Assembly (NCBI GenBank): GCA_900546445.1
Contig: URCV01000020.1
Location: forward strand, 1 to 29,267
Length of the DNA stretch: 29,267 nucleotides
Direction: 5' to 3'
From: an uncultured Bacteroidales bacterium
GTDB taxonomy: Bacteria > Bacteroidota > Bacteroidia > Bacteroidales > UBA932
Shown in pieces: positions 7,512 to 15,408 of the stretch. Every line of letters begins with the position of its first letter. The stretch's first letter is position 1. The position numbers were made by a program, and so were the translations under genes. The notes beneath the pieces are model-generated. The model saw only the letters and a program-made list of their open reading frames with translations, did not search any database and was not told where the DNA came from.

Positions 7512-7639
7512 GAGCCGGATGGGTAAGAGACTTCGGACGGCGTAGCCGCCCGTGGCATCGTGAACGGGAGGGGCCCACGAAGTGGGAGGGATAGCACCGT
7601 CAGGTGCGTACCGGTCCGAAGTCTCTCACCCGTAGGCTC
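7512..7639. ncRNA. Multi-branched palindromic element, candidate structured RNA or mobile palindrome
   Basis: The outer stem is long. AGAGACTTCGGAC (7526-7538) pairs perfectly with GTCCGAAGTCTCT (7614-7626). After one mismatch, GGGT (7521-7524) pairs with ACCC (7628-7631); after a small internal loop, GAGCC (7512-7516) pairs with GGCTC (7635-7639). Inside lie three clear hairpins: GGCG-TAGC-CGCC (7539-7550), CCCAC-GAA-GTGGG (7574-7586) and GCACC-GTCA-GGTGC (7594-7607). A weaker fourth, CGT/ACG, may form at 7551-7566. This amounts to about 36 base pairs in 128 nt. No terminator T tract follows, and no good promoter was found, so strand and function are unknown. The downstream gene's likely promoter is after the element, so it is probably not a leader of that gene. 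Alternatives are a small structured RNA or a non-autonomous palindromic repeat. Confidence 0.6.
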
Positions 7640-7693
7640 AACAATATCTAAGTGTCAAAGACAGGAAGATAACATTTATTCTTCAAAATGCAC

Positions 7694-7701
7694 TATCTTT
7701 A
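7694..7701 (+). promoter_or_regulatory. Near-consensus -7 element before the HD-domain gene
   Basis: TATCTTTA differs from TAnnTTTG only in the last base and ends 4 nt before ATG 7706. It favours 7706 over the in-frame ATG at 7688. No clear -33 box. Confidence 0.35.
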
Positions 7702-7705
7702 CACT

Positions 7706-8323
7706 ATGGATTCGTTTAAAGATTACGTCGAGAAAGAGATTATTCCGCGATATGCGTCATTCGACGCGGCGCATCGCGAGGATCACGCACGAAGCGTGAT
7801 TGAAAATAGTCAGAAATTGGCCCGGTTCTATGACGTAAACCCGGAGATTCTATATCTGGCGGCAGCGTACCACGACCTCGGATTGTGCGAAGGACGTGAG
7901 CAACATCATATGGTTTCAGGACGCATCATTCGCGAGGACAAAAACCTGTCCCGGTGGTTTAGCCGTGAAGAAATCGAACTCGCAGCGCAAGCGGCGGAGG
8001 ACCACAGGGCATCCGGAAAGAACCCTCCGCGAACCATTTATGGAAAAATAATCGCAGAATCCGATAGACAAATCATCCCGGAGACCGTCGTAAGAAGAAC
8101 CGTTCTCTATGGATTCGACCATTATCCTTCCTTTAACAGACAACAGATGTGGGAAAGGACAGTGTCTCACCTACACGAAAAATACGCAGAAGGAGGATAC
8201 CTGAAGCTCTGGATTCCGGAATCGGACAACGCAAGACAACTCGACTCCCTTCGCGAATTAATAAAAGACGAACCTCGTCTACATCAGCTATTTGACGCCA
8301 TCTACGACGAGGTAACGTCCTAG
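7706..8323 (+). CDS. HD-domain phosphohydrolase-like protein
   Basis: Soluble protein of 205 residues in the HD superfamily of metal-dependent phosphohydrolases. The expected metal ligands appear in order: H27 (REDHARSV), H56-D57 (AAYHDLGL), H100 (AEDHRAS) and D120 (IAESDRQ). Natural substrates of these stand-alone HD proteins are mostly unknown; nucleotides or phosphate esters are likely from the family chemistry. An in-frame ATG at 7688 would add six residues (MHYLYT), but a promoter-like box overlaps that stretch, so 7706 is preferred. It converges on the tyrosine phosphatase gene, and their stop codons interlock in the palindrome CTAG (8320-8323). Confidence 0.87.
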   Translation: MDSFKDYVEKEIIPRYASFDAAHREDHARSVIENSQKLARFYDVNPEILYLAAAYHDLGLCEGREQHHMVSGRIIREDKNLSRWFSREEIELAAQAAEDHRASGKNPPRTIYGKIIAESDRQIIPETVVRRTVLYGFDHYPSFNRQQMWERTVSHLHEKYAEGGYLKLWIPESDNARQLDSLRELIKDEPRLHQLFDAIYDEVTS

Positions 8324-8772
8324 CCTTTCTGCGAGAGGATGGCTTCGCAGCCGGTGAGGCAGTCCTGAAAAGTTTCCTCGAAATCGCCGGTATACCACGG
8401 GTCTGCCACGTCGCGCCCCACTCCGGCATAGGACATAAGCAGATGAATCTTCTTCTGCGCATCGCCACCGACTATGTCCCTGAGCCTGCGCACATTACTC
8501 GAATCCATACATACGAGCCTGTCGAAGCGCTCATAATCGGCCTTCGTGACCTGCCGTGCGGTCTTGTCGGCGTCGAAAGGCACCCCGTGCTGGTTTAGAC
8601 ACCTCCGTGCCGGAGGATAGATATGATTGCCAATCTCCTCGCGCGACACTGCCGCAGATTCGACATAGTACTCCCCTTCCAGCCCCTTAGCCCGGGCCAA
8701 TGCCTTGAATATGAATTCTGCCATCGGACTTCTGCAAATATTCCCGTGGCAAATGAAAAGAATCTTCTGCAT
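8320..8772 (-). CDS. Low-molecular-weight protein-tyrosine phosphatase
   Basis: Cytoplasmic phosphatase of 150 residues removing phosphate from phosphotyrosine. The P-loop C8-HGNIC-R14-S15 lies at the extreme N-terminus, and the general acid D124 is in DPWYTGDF, so both catalytic parts are intact. Length is normal for the family. The start is ATG 8772, which shares its A with the TGA stop of the upstream nitroreductase-like gene (TGATG), suggesting coupled translation. In other bacteria such enzymes often act with tyrosine kinases on capsule export; no kinase is present in this window. Confidence 0.94.
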   Translation of the reverse strand: MQKILFICHGNICRSPMAEFIFKALARAKGLEGEYYVESAAVSREEIGNHIYPPARRCLNQHGVPFDADKTARQVTKADYERFDRLVCMDSSNVRRLRDIVGGDAQKKIHLLMSYAGVGRDVADPWYTGDFEETFQDCLTGCEAILSQKG

Positions 8773-9404
8773 CAATCCACGAATTTGATTTTGCTCAAAT
8801 CGCGAGGCTTGGCCTCCGGCGCCTCATCAGGATAGCCCACAGCGATTACCACCTGCAGGCGATAGCCCTCACTGAAGCCAAGCTTGTCGAGATAAGGCTT
8901 CGCGGCGAAATTGGCATTCATAAAGATGGCGGGACTGGCCATAATGCAGGTTCCGAGGCCCAATGACTGCGCGGCCAAGCAGATATTCTCGCTCATAAGA
9001 CCCACGTTTTGAAGACACATTCCCGTAGGGTCATCGGCCGGACAGGCTATGAATATGGCGGCGGTCGCATTACGGAAGCCGTTACGGAACTTAGGGTCGT
9101 CGGTGCGAATCATATTAGGCATATACTTGGCCATAAGGTCGGTAACGGAATTGAAATAATTCTGGTCGTCCACGATTCTCACTTCCCACTCCTGCTTGTT
9201 CATGGCATTCGGAGCATTCACGCCGCACTCGGCGAGCAATTGCAGTTTTTCTCTTTCCACAGGCGTATCCTTATAATAACGGATAGAGCGCCTTGACATA
9301 ATGGATTCGATGACGGGGTCTTTCATATAATTCGCTTTTTTAGCGCCATTTGAGCAGCTTACGATGGCAAGCGCTATGGCAGATAACATTATAATCTTTT
9401 TCAT
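8772..9404 (-). CDS. Nitroreductase-family lipoprotein
   Basis: Member of the FMN-dependent nitroreductase family, 210 residues. The N-terminus MKKIIMLSAIALAIVSCSNG carries a lipobox with C17, so it is probably a membrane-anchored lipoprotein, which is unusual for a family that is mostly cytoplasmic. The mature domain starts at IMSRRSIRYYKDTPV, the usual FMN-phosphate-binding Arg/Ser region, followed by GVNAPNAMNKQEWEV and a C-terminal GLGTCIMASPAIF segment. Substrate unknown. ATG 9404 is chosen: a second ATG at 9416 lies inside a TAnnTTTG box and would add only MFVL before the signal sequence. It is first in a two-gene operon with the tyrosine phosphatase and divergent from ligA. Confidence 0.88.
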   Translation of the reverse strand: MKKIIMLSAIALAIVSCSNGAKKANYMKDPVIESIMSRRSIRYYKDTPVEREKLQLLAECGVNAPNAMNKQEWEVRIVDDQNYFNSVTDLMAKYMPNMIRTDDPKFRNGFRNATAAIFIACPADDPTGMCLQNVGLMSENICLAAQSLGLGTCIMASPAIFMNANFAAKPYLDKLGFSEGYRLQVVIAVGYPDEAPEAKPRDLSKIKFVD

Positions 9405-9409
9405 AAGGA

Positions 9410-9417
9410 CAAACATA
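9410..9417 (-). promoter_or_regulatory. Putative -7 element for the nitroreductase-like gene
   Basis: Minus-strand TATGTTTG fits TAnnTTTG and ends 5 nt before ATG 9404, so the transcript would be leaderless or nearly so. No good -33 box. Confidence 0.45.
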
Positions 9418-9425
9418 CGAAAAAA

Positions 9426-9448
9426 TCCACAAAAAAGTATATTGTGGA
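9426..9448. promoter_or_regulatory. Inverted repeat between divergent promoters, possible operator
   Basis: TCCACAA (9426-9432) and TTGTGGA (9442-9448) are perfect 7-bp arms with a 9-bp spacer. The right arm overlaps the TTG that serves as -33 element for ligA. The symmetry and position fit a dimeric regulator site; the factor is unknown. Confidence 0.35.
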
Positions 9449-9472
9449 AAATACGAAAAATGAGTATCTTTG
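9442..9472 (+). promoter_or_regulatory. Putative promoter of the ligA operon
   Basis: TTG at 9442-9444, 20-bp spacer, TATCTTTG at 9465-9472 (perfect TAnnTTTG). The box ends 6 nt before ATG 9479, so transcription should start at or beside the start codon. Confidence 0.6.
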
Positions 9473-9478
9473 GAGATT

Positions 9479-11545
9479 ATGGACAAAGTCGCGGCTAAAA
9501 GAAGAATAGACGAGCTCAGAAAGGTGCTTTGGGAGAATAGCGAGAGGTATTACGTAGATAATGCCCCTGTAATTTCCGATATGGAATTCGACGCCCTTAT
9601 GCGCGAATTGGAAGACTTGGAAAAGGCCTTTCCGGAGTATTACGACCCTGAGTCCCCTACACAGAAGGTTGGATCCGATTTGGAAAAGGGCTCTGCATCG
9701 GGAGGTTTCGTCCAGAGGCCTCATCGCTACCCTATGCTTTCGCTGTCAAACACCTACTCTCGCGAGGAAATCGCCGAGTTCGTGGCGCGTGCAGAGAAGA
9801 TTCTCGAGGGTAAGTCCTTTACATACTGCTGCGAGCTCAAATTCGACGGCACGGCCATCTGCCTCATATATAAAAAGGGCAAGCTCGTCAGGGCTCTTAC
9901 CAGAGGCGACGGCAAGATGGGCGACGACGTCACGACTAACGCTAAGAAAATCAGCAACATCCCTCATATTCTACACGGGAATTTTCCTGAAGAATTCGAA
10001 ATCAGAGGCGAGGTGCTGATGCCATATAAGTCTTTCGACAAACTTAACGAAGAGAGAATCATTAACGAGGAACCGCCTTTTGCGAATCCGCGTAACGCCG
10101 CTTCCGGCTCGCTGAAACTTCTCGAAAGCGAGCAAGTCCTCAGGCGAGGATTGTACTGTATGCTCTATCACATTCCGGCACAGAGCGTTCCGGAAGATTT
10201 GGCCAGTACCCACTCCGAGCTATTGGACATGGCAGACGGTTGGGGCTTACCTATCTCCGAGCACCGCAAGATATGTCATAACATAGACGAGATTATGGCA
10301 TATATAGACTATTGGGATACGCACAGAAGGTCGCTTCCGTACGCTACCGACGGCATCGTAATCAAAATCAACGAGCTGGAGTACCAGAGAGAGTTGGGAT
10401 ATACGGCCAAGTCCCCGCGCTGGGCAGTAGCCTTCAAATTCAAGGCAGAACAGGCTTGCACGAAGGTTCTCAGCATTGACTATCAAGTAGGTAGAACGGG
10501 CGCCGTTACTCCGGTAGCGAATCTGGAGCCGGTCCAATTGGCCGGAACTATAGTCAAGCGCGCGACCCTGAACAATGCCGACCAGATGGCACTGCTGGAC
10601 ATCCGCGTGGGCGACAGCGTGTTCGTGGAGAAAGGCGGCGAGATAATCCCGAAGATTACCGGGGTGGATTTGGCGTCCAGACCGCAGGGAGCAGTTCCGC
10701 CGGAGTTCCCGAAATACTGCCCCGATTGCCATACGCCGCTGGTCAAGGCCGAGGGTGAGGCCAAGTGGTTCTGCCCTAACACGGGAGGATGCCCCATGCA
10801 GATTAAGGGTAGGCTCCTGCATTTCACGTCCCGTAAGGCGATGAACATTCTCGCGGGCGAAGCTACCATAGAGCAGCTTTACGGGTTGGGATTGGCCAAG
10901 ACTCCCGCAGACCTCTACGCACTGAGCGCAAATCAATTGCTCACGCTTGACGGGTGGAAGGAGCGCTCTGTAATAAGATTCAGGGATTCGCTGAAGGAAT
11001 CGCTCAAGGTGCCTTTCGAGAGAGTGCTTTTCGCACTGGGCATAAGATATGTGGGCGAGCAGACGGCCGGCGAGATAGCAGGACATTTCGAAAACATAGA
11101 CAATATAATAGCTGCGGACATAGAACAGATAGCGGCGGTGAAGGACGTGGGTGAAGTGATAGCGAAAAGCGTATACGACTTCACGCATAACGAGGCTAAC
11201 CTTCTGGAGATAAAGAGGCTCAGGGAATTCGGACTGAATTTCGAAATAGGCCTTAGGCAGGCCGCCGTATCCGAGGCGCTTAAGGGGATGACCATAGTTA
11301 TCTCCGGGAATTTCAGTGTAAGCAGAGAAGAGATAAAGGATATAATCAGCAGAAATGGAGGCAAGAACTCCTCGTCGGTAAGTTCGAAGACCAGTTTCCT
11401 TCTGGCAGGAAGCAAGCCGGGGCCAGAGAAGCTGCACAAATGTGAGGAATTGGGCATAAAGGTCCTGAGCGAGAGCGAGTTCCGCGCTATGCTGCCGGCA
11501 GAAAAAGAAGCGGAGCAAATCATTTCTGAACCGAGTTTATTTTAG
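9479..11545 (+). CDS. ligA: NAD-dependent DNA ligase
   Basis: Seals nicks in DNA during replication and repair using NAD+. At 688 residues it is slightly above the usual 670. All domains are present. The Ia region has NSERYYVDNAPVISD near 20-34. The adenylation domain has SLSNTYS (88-94), the nucleotidyl-lysine K121 in LKFDG, and later ATDGIVIKIN. The OB fold follows. A four-cysteine zinc finger uses C414, C417, C432 and C438. Helix-hairpin-helix repeats cover about 450-580, and a C-terminal BRCT domain covers about 600-672 (LKGMTIVISGNF). The ATG at 9479 fits the usual N-terminus. First gene of an operon through ispG, with rel 9 bp downstream. Confidence 0.98.
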   Translation: MDKVAAKRRIDELRKVLWENSERYYVDNAPVISDMEFDALMRELEDLEKAFPEYYDPESPTQKVGSDLEKGSASGGFVQRPHRYPMLSLSNTYSREEIAEFVARAEKILEGKSFTYCCELKFDGTAICLIYKKGKLVRALTRGDGKMGDDVTTNAKKISNIPHILHGNFPEEFEIRGEVLMPYKSFDKLNEERIINEEPPFANPRNAASGSLKLLESEQVLRRGLYCMLYHIPAQSVPEDLASTHSELLDMADGWGLPISEHRKICHNIDEIMAYIDYWDTHRRSLPYATDGIVIKINELEYQRELGYTAKSPRWAVAFKFKAEQACTKVLSIDYQVGRTGAVTPVANLEPVQLAGTIVKRATLNNADQMALLDIRVGDSVFVEKGGEIIPKITGVDLASRPQGAVPPEFPKYCPDCHTPLVKAEGEAKWFCPNTGGCPMQIKGRLLHFTSRKAMNILAGEATIEQLYGLGLAKTPADLYALSANQLLTLDGWKERSVIRFRDSLKESLKVPFERVLFALGIRYVGEQTAGEIAGHFENIDNIIAADIEQIAAVKDVGEVIAKSVYDFTHNEANLLEIKRLREFGLNFEIGLRQAAVSEALKGMTIVISGNFSVSREEIKDIISRNGGKNSSSVSSKTSFLLAGSKPGPEKLHKCEELGIKVLSESEFRAMLPAEKEAEQIISEPSLF

Positions 11546-11554
11546 CATCAGTGT

Positions 11555-13600
11555 ATGAAAGGTACTGAATTTAACGAAAACGACTACCGCCTTATAGCGG
11601 ACGAGTGGAAGGGACTTGCCACGATGGCAAAGGAACGCTGTAGGAATGCGGAGGAATTTGCCGTGGTGCAAAAGGCATTTGAGTTTGCCAATGAAGCACA
11701 TAAGAACGTGCGCCGCCGCTCGGGAGAGCCATATATACTCCATCCGATAGAGGTGGCTAAGATAGTCGTGAAAGACATAGGATTAGGCTATAAATCCATT
11801 ACGGCTGCCCTTCTTCACGATGTGGTGGAAGACACCGACTACACTACGGAAGACATAAAGTCGCTTTTCGGAGACAAAATAGCATCGCTCGTGGATGGTC
11901 TTACTAAAATCAAGACCGTTCTCGATAACGAGGACAGAACCAAGAGTACGTCCATCAACACTCCCAGCCTTCAGGCGGAAAACTTCAAGCGAATACTTCT
12001 CACCTTGAACGACGACGTGCGTGTCGTGCTCATCAAACTCGCGGACAGGCTACACAACTGCAGGACCATAGAGTTTATGCCCGAACACAAGAGGGAGAAA
12101 ATCTTGAGCGAGACGATGTATCTCTTCATTCCTCTGGCTCACAGGCTGGGTCTTTACTCCATAAAGACCGAGATGGAAAACATCTGGCTCAAATACAAGG
12201 AGCCGGACGAGTATCGAAGCATTACCGAAAAGACTAACAGCGACATAGAGAAAAAGTCGAAGATAATCGAAGAATTCATAAACACCATTCAGAACGTACT
12301 TGAGAAAGATGGTTACGAATTCGAGATCAAGAAGCGTGTAAAGACTCCGTATTCGATATGGCGTAAGATGAATACGAAGAACGTGACCTTCGAGCAGATT
12401 TTCGACCTTTACGCCATAAGGATAATATTCACGCCGAAAAGCGCCGACCCTATATCCGAGCGAAAGGAGTGCTATGACATCTTCGCCACCATCACTAGCC
12501 TTTTCCGTTATCAGCAGGACAGGGTTAGGGACTGGATCAAACAGCCTAAAAGTAATGGATATGAGGCACTTCACTGTACACTGATGAGTAAAGGTGGAGT
12601 GTGGGTGGAAGTTCAGATTCGCTCGAAGCGAATGGACGACATAGCCGAAAAGGGCATCGCCGCACATTGGGCTTATAAAAAGGACGGTTACATCTCCGAG
12701 AACGACAGCGAGATGGACAAATGGCTCGACAAGGTAACGGAAATCATCAAGAGTCCGGACGTAAGCACTCTCGAGCTGCTGGACATCATTCATAGAGACC
12801 TAGTTTCCAGTGATATAGTGGTATTTACACCTTCGGGAAGCCAGAGAAGCATACAGAAGGGTGCGACTGCGCTGGACTTCGCCTATATGCTCGATACGAA
12901 TATAGGCAATCACGCATTGGCCGCTAAGATAAATATGAAGCTCTGCGCACTCTCACAGGTGCTGCATCAGGGAGACCAGGTCGAAATCATCACGGCAGAA
13001 AACGCGCACCCGCAGATGAATTGGCTCGAATTCCTAAGGATTCAAGATGCCCGCAGAAAGGTTCTGGAATACATAAAGGAGCACGAACCGGGCTCTGTCG
13101 AGAGAGCGGAAGCACTGTTGGACGCACTGAGTAACAGCACGTTGGGAAAGCCGGCAGAGAGGATTGTGGTCGTGGATGACACGAAATACATATCGGCGCC
13201 GTGCTGTAACCCGATTCCGGGAGACCCTGTGATAGGCGTCAAATGCCCGGACGGCTCCATCATCGTGCACAAGAAGAGTTGCAGCTGCCTGGAGACACTC
13301 GGAAGCACTCAGGGAGACAAACTCGTGGCAGTGAATTGGGACATCAAGTCGAGCCAAGGCGACTTCCCGGTTAAGATCAACATCAAGGGACTGGACAGAG
13401 TGGGACTCCTGAACGACCTCACACAACTTATTTCCCTGTCGCTGGGCATAAATATGCGCAAACTTGCGCTGGGTTCGGAGCACGGCGTCTTCGAAGGCTA
13501 CATCGAGTTGCTCGTTAAGGACAGGGCCACACTTGAGACCCTTATAGGTAAAATCAGCCAGATAAAAGGCATACAGAGCGTAGCAAGAACCGAATTATGA
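11555..13600 (+). CDS. rel: Bifunctional (p)ppGpp synthetase/hydrolase (RelA/SpoT family)
   Basis: Controls the stringent response by making and degrading (p)ppGpp. The 681 residues hold the full long-RSH layout. The HD hydrolase domain has H63, H88-D89 and D164 all intact. The synthetase domain covers roughly 250-370, with RVKTPYSIWRKM (261-272), D284 in FDLYAIRI, and GYEALH with E337. A TGS domain lies at about 420-480. A conserved Cys-rich segment (APCCNPIPGD, 548-557) precedes a C-terminal ACT domain (about 606-681). Intact hydrolase and synthetase residues support bifunctional activity. It follows ligA by 9 bp, and its stop overlaps the next gene's start (ATGA), so translation is probably coupled. 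Confidence 0.96.
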   Translation: MKGTEFNENDYRLIADEWKGLATMAKERCRNAEEFAVVQKAFEFANEAHKNVRRRSGEPYILHPIEVAKIVVKDIGLGYKSITAALLHDVVEDTDYTTEDIKSLFGDKIASLVDGLTKIKTVLDNEDRTKSTSINTPSLQAENFKRILLTLNDDVRVVLIKLADRLHNCRTIEFMPEHKREKILSETMYLFIPLAHRLGLYSIKTEMENIWLKYKEPDEYRSITEKTNSDIEKKSKIIEEFINTIQNVLEKDGYEFEIKKRVKTPYSIWRKMNTKNVTFEQIFDLYAIRIIFTPKSADPISERKECYDIFATITSLFRYQQDRVRDWIKQPKSNGYEALHCTLMSKGGVWVEVQIRSKRMDDIAEKGIAAHWAYKKDGYISENDSEMDKWLDKVTEIIKSPDVSTLELLDIIHRDLVSSDIVVFTPSGSQRSIQKGATALDFAYMLDTNIGNHALAAKINMKLCALSQVLHQGDQVEIITAENAHPQMNWLEFLRIQDARRKVLEYIKEHEPGSVERAEALLDALSNSTLGKPAERIVVVDDTKYISAPCCNPIPGDPVIGVKCPDGSIIVHKKSCSCLETLGSTQGDKLVAVNWDIKSSQGDFPVKINIKGLDRVGLLNDLTQLISLSLGINMRKLALGSEHGVFEGYIELLVKDRATLETLIGKISQIKGIQSVARTEL

Positions 13601-15405
13601 AATCATCATTAAGGGAAATACTCATACCGCTGGGAGCGGCGCTTGCCGTGCTCTCCCCTACCTTTTTCATGCATTCCTGTGCGAACACCACGCAGGCGCC
13701 TACGGGTGGAAAGAAAGACACCATTCCTCCGGCGCTTTACTGGACTCAGCCTGTACCGGGTGCAGTTAACGTAGATACTAACAAAACAAAGATTGTCTTC
13801 GGCTTCGACGAATACGTCACCATAAAGAATCAGCAGAACATTTTCCTGTCGCCTCCTCAGAAAAAGGCGCCTAAGGCTAAGGTTAAGGGAAAGAACGTGG
13901 TCATCACATTCGAAGAGCCGCTCGCGAAGGGCATCACCTACACCCTTAACTTCACGGATGCCATAGCGGATAACAACGAAGGCAATATGTTCCCGGGATT
14001 CACCTATGTATTCTCCACGGGAGACAATATAGACTCGATGCTGGTCACCGGTACAGTGCAGGACTGCAACACGCTCACGCCCGTAAAAGGCGCTACGGTA
14101 ATGCTTTATAAAGACCATAGCGACTCTGCCATCTTCAAGAGCCGCCCGTTTGCCGCCTGCAAGACCGACGACTGGGGGTACTTCTGCATTCCTTACATTC
14201 CGGACACGCTTTACAGGATCTATGCCCTAAAGGACGATAACAACGACAACATCTACCAGAGCGAAGACGGCGAGCTCGTGGGCTTCATAGACAGTCTGAT
14301 ACGCCCGGTCATGAGGGTGAGCGACACATTGGCCGAGATGCAGAAATACGATATGAAGGACACGCTGGAGTGCCGCGCGAGAAGGAGCGAATACGAGATT
14401 CGCCTCTTCAAGGAGGAAAGCACCAAGCAAAAGCTTATGAACAAGGGCCGCAGCGCCGACAGACACGCCTACGTCACATTTATGTCGAAGAATGCGTGGA
14501 TAGACTCGCTCTGGATAAAGGGCTACAAGCAGGAGCAGCTTATAAGCCAATTCAACCTCCGCCAGGACAGCCTCGAAATCTGGATAAACGACCGCCGACG
14601 CACCCCGGATACCCTTCAACTCTATATAAACTACCGTAAGACCAATGACTCCACAGGGGTATTCGAGCCAAGCCTCGAGCATTATCCTCTGTTCATAGAG
14701 GGAGCTCTGCCGAAAAAGACCGGCCGCGCTGCCAGACAGAACCTCAAGCACGAGGACACCATCTGCGTATATAAACTTACGGCGGAGCCGGAGACGGTAG
14801 AGCAGAACGGATTCTCCATAGAGTTCGCCTACCCTATTATCTACGAGAATTTCGACTCTCTGAAATTCAGATACATAAATCCTAAGCAGAAGGAGTTGAA
14901 AGGCTCGTTTACCGTCGAAAAGGATAGCCTTAACCTCAGGCGATACACCATAAGGCCTAAGGAGAAGTTGCTCCATGGCTACGAATACTTCTTGAAAGTG
15001 CCGCATCGCGCGTTTAGGGACATAAACGGCTTTTACTCGGACAGTACTGAAGTAAAGGTGAGCCTGCCAAGCGATGACAAATTGAGCACCATCATCATGG
15101 ATATGAAGGGAGTGGAAGGCAAGCTCATAGTCGACCTGCTGAACGAAAAGCGCGACAAGGTGCTGAGAAACTATATAATAGAGAAAGACACCCAGCTCGT
15201 ATTCCCTTACCTGAAGGAAGGCAAGTATTCGGTGCGCGTAACCTTCGACTATAACAAGAACTCGATGGTGGACACCGGAAACATACTCGAACACCGCCAG
15301 CCGGAGAAGGTGGCATTCTTCAAGGTCTCTGAGAACGAAGAATACCTGGACCTGCCGGCAGCGACGGAGCTAACCCAAATCATAGAAATCAGTGAATTGA
15401 AATAG
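13597..15405 (+). CDS. Ig-like domain lipoprotein (SbsA Ig-like/Big_5 type)
   Basis: Envelope protein of 602 residues. The N-terminus is a lipoprotein-type signal ending at MHSC, followed by ANTTQAPTGGKKDTIPP. The Cys-then-GGxKDxxPP pattern is typical of a conserved Bacteroidetes lipoprotein family. Residues about 42-148 form a SbsA-type Ig-like domain (TKIVFGFDEYVTI, then VVITFEEPLAKGITYTLNF). The segment GTVQDCNTLTPVKGATVMLY looks like a carboxypeptidase-regulatory-like beta sandwich. The rest is beta-rich and Asp/Lys-rich without a firm assignment. The exact function is unknown. It overlaps rel by 4 bp and is followed 3 bp later by an outer-membrane barrel gene, with which it may act in the envelope. 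Confidence 0.87.
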   Translation: MKSSLREILIPLGAALAVLSPTFFMHSCANTTQAPTGGKKDTIPPALYWTQPVPGAVNVDTNKTKIVFGFDEYVTIKNQQNIFLSPPQKKAPKAKVKGKNVVITFEEPLAKGITYTLNFTDAIADNNEGNMFPGFTYVFSTGDNIDSMLVTGTVQDCNTLTPVKGATVMLYKDHSDSAIFKSRPFAACKTDDWGYFCIPYIPDTLYRIYALKDDNNDNIYQSEDGELVGFIDSLIRPVMRVSDTLAEMQKYDMKDTLECRARRSEYEIRLFKEESTKQKLMNKGRSADRHAYVTFMSKNAWIDSLWIKGYKQEQLISQFNLRQDSLEIWINDRRRTPDTLQLYINYRKTNDSTGVFEPSLEHYPLFIEGALPKKTGRAARQNLKHEDTICVYKLTAEPETVEQNGFSIEFAYPIIYENFDSLKFRYINPKQKELKGSFTVEKDSLNLRRYTIRPKEKLLHGYEYFLKVPHRAFRDINGFYSDSTEVKVSLPSDDKLSTIIMDMKGVEGKLIVDLLNEKRDKVLRNYIIEKDTQLVFPYLKEGKYSVRVTFDYNKNSMVDTGNILEHRQPEKVAFFKVSENEEYLDLPAATELTQIIEISELK

Positions 15406-15408
15406 CGG

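Larger units (their letters stand above)
7273..7705. other. 433-bp intergenic region containing a structured element
   Basis: The part 7273-7480 is AT-rich with no convincing gene. The part 7512-7639 is the strong multi-branched palindrome described separately. The part 7640-7705 is AT-rich and carries the probable promoter of the HD-domain gene. Confidence 0.8.

Noticed and set aside
7512..7530. GAGCCGGATGGG resembling group II intron domain V
   Set aside because: The returning strand comes over 100 nt later instead of forming a 34-nt hairpin, and no other intron domains or intron-encoded protein are present.
7560..7799. Arg/Ser-rich plus-strand reading frame through the palindromic element
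   Set aside because: It starts inside the structured element, has the composition of translated hairpins, and overlaps the HD-domain gene in another frame.
10247..11518. 423-codon reading frame antisense to ligA
   Set aside because: Shadow frame of a well-conserved gene; no domain or signal supports it. The long frames antisense to rel, the Ig-like gene and lptD were rejected for the same reason.
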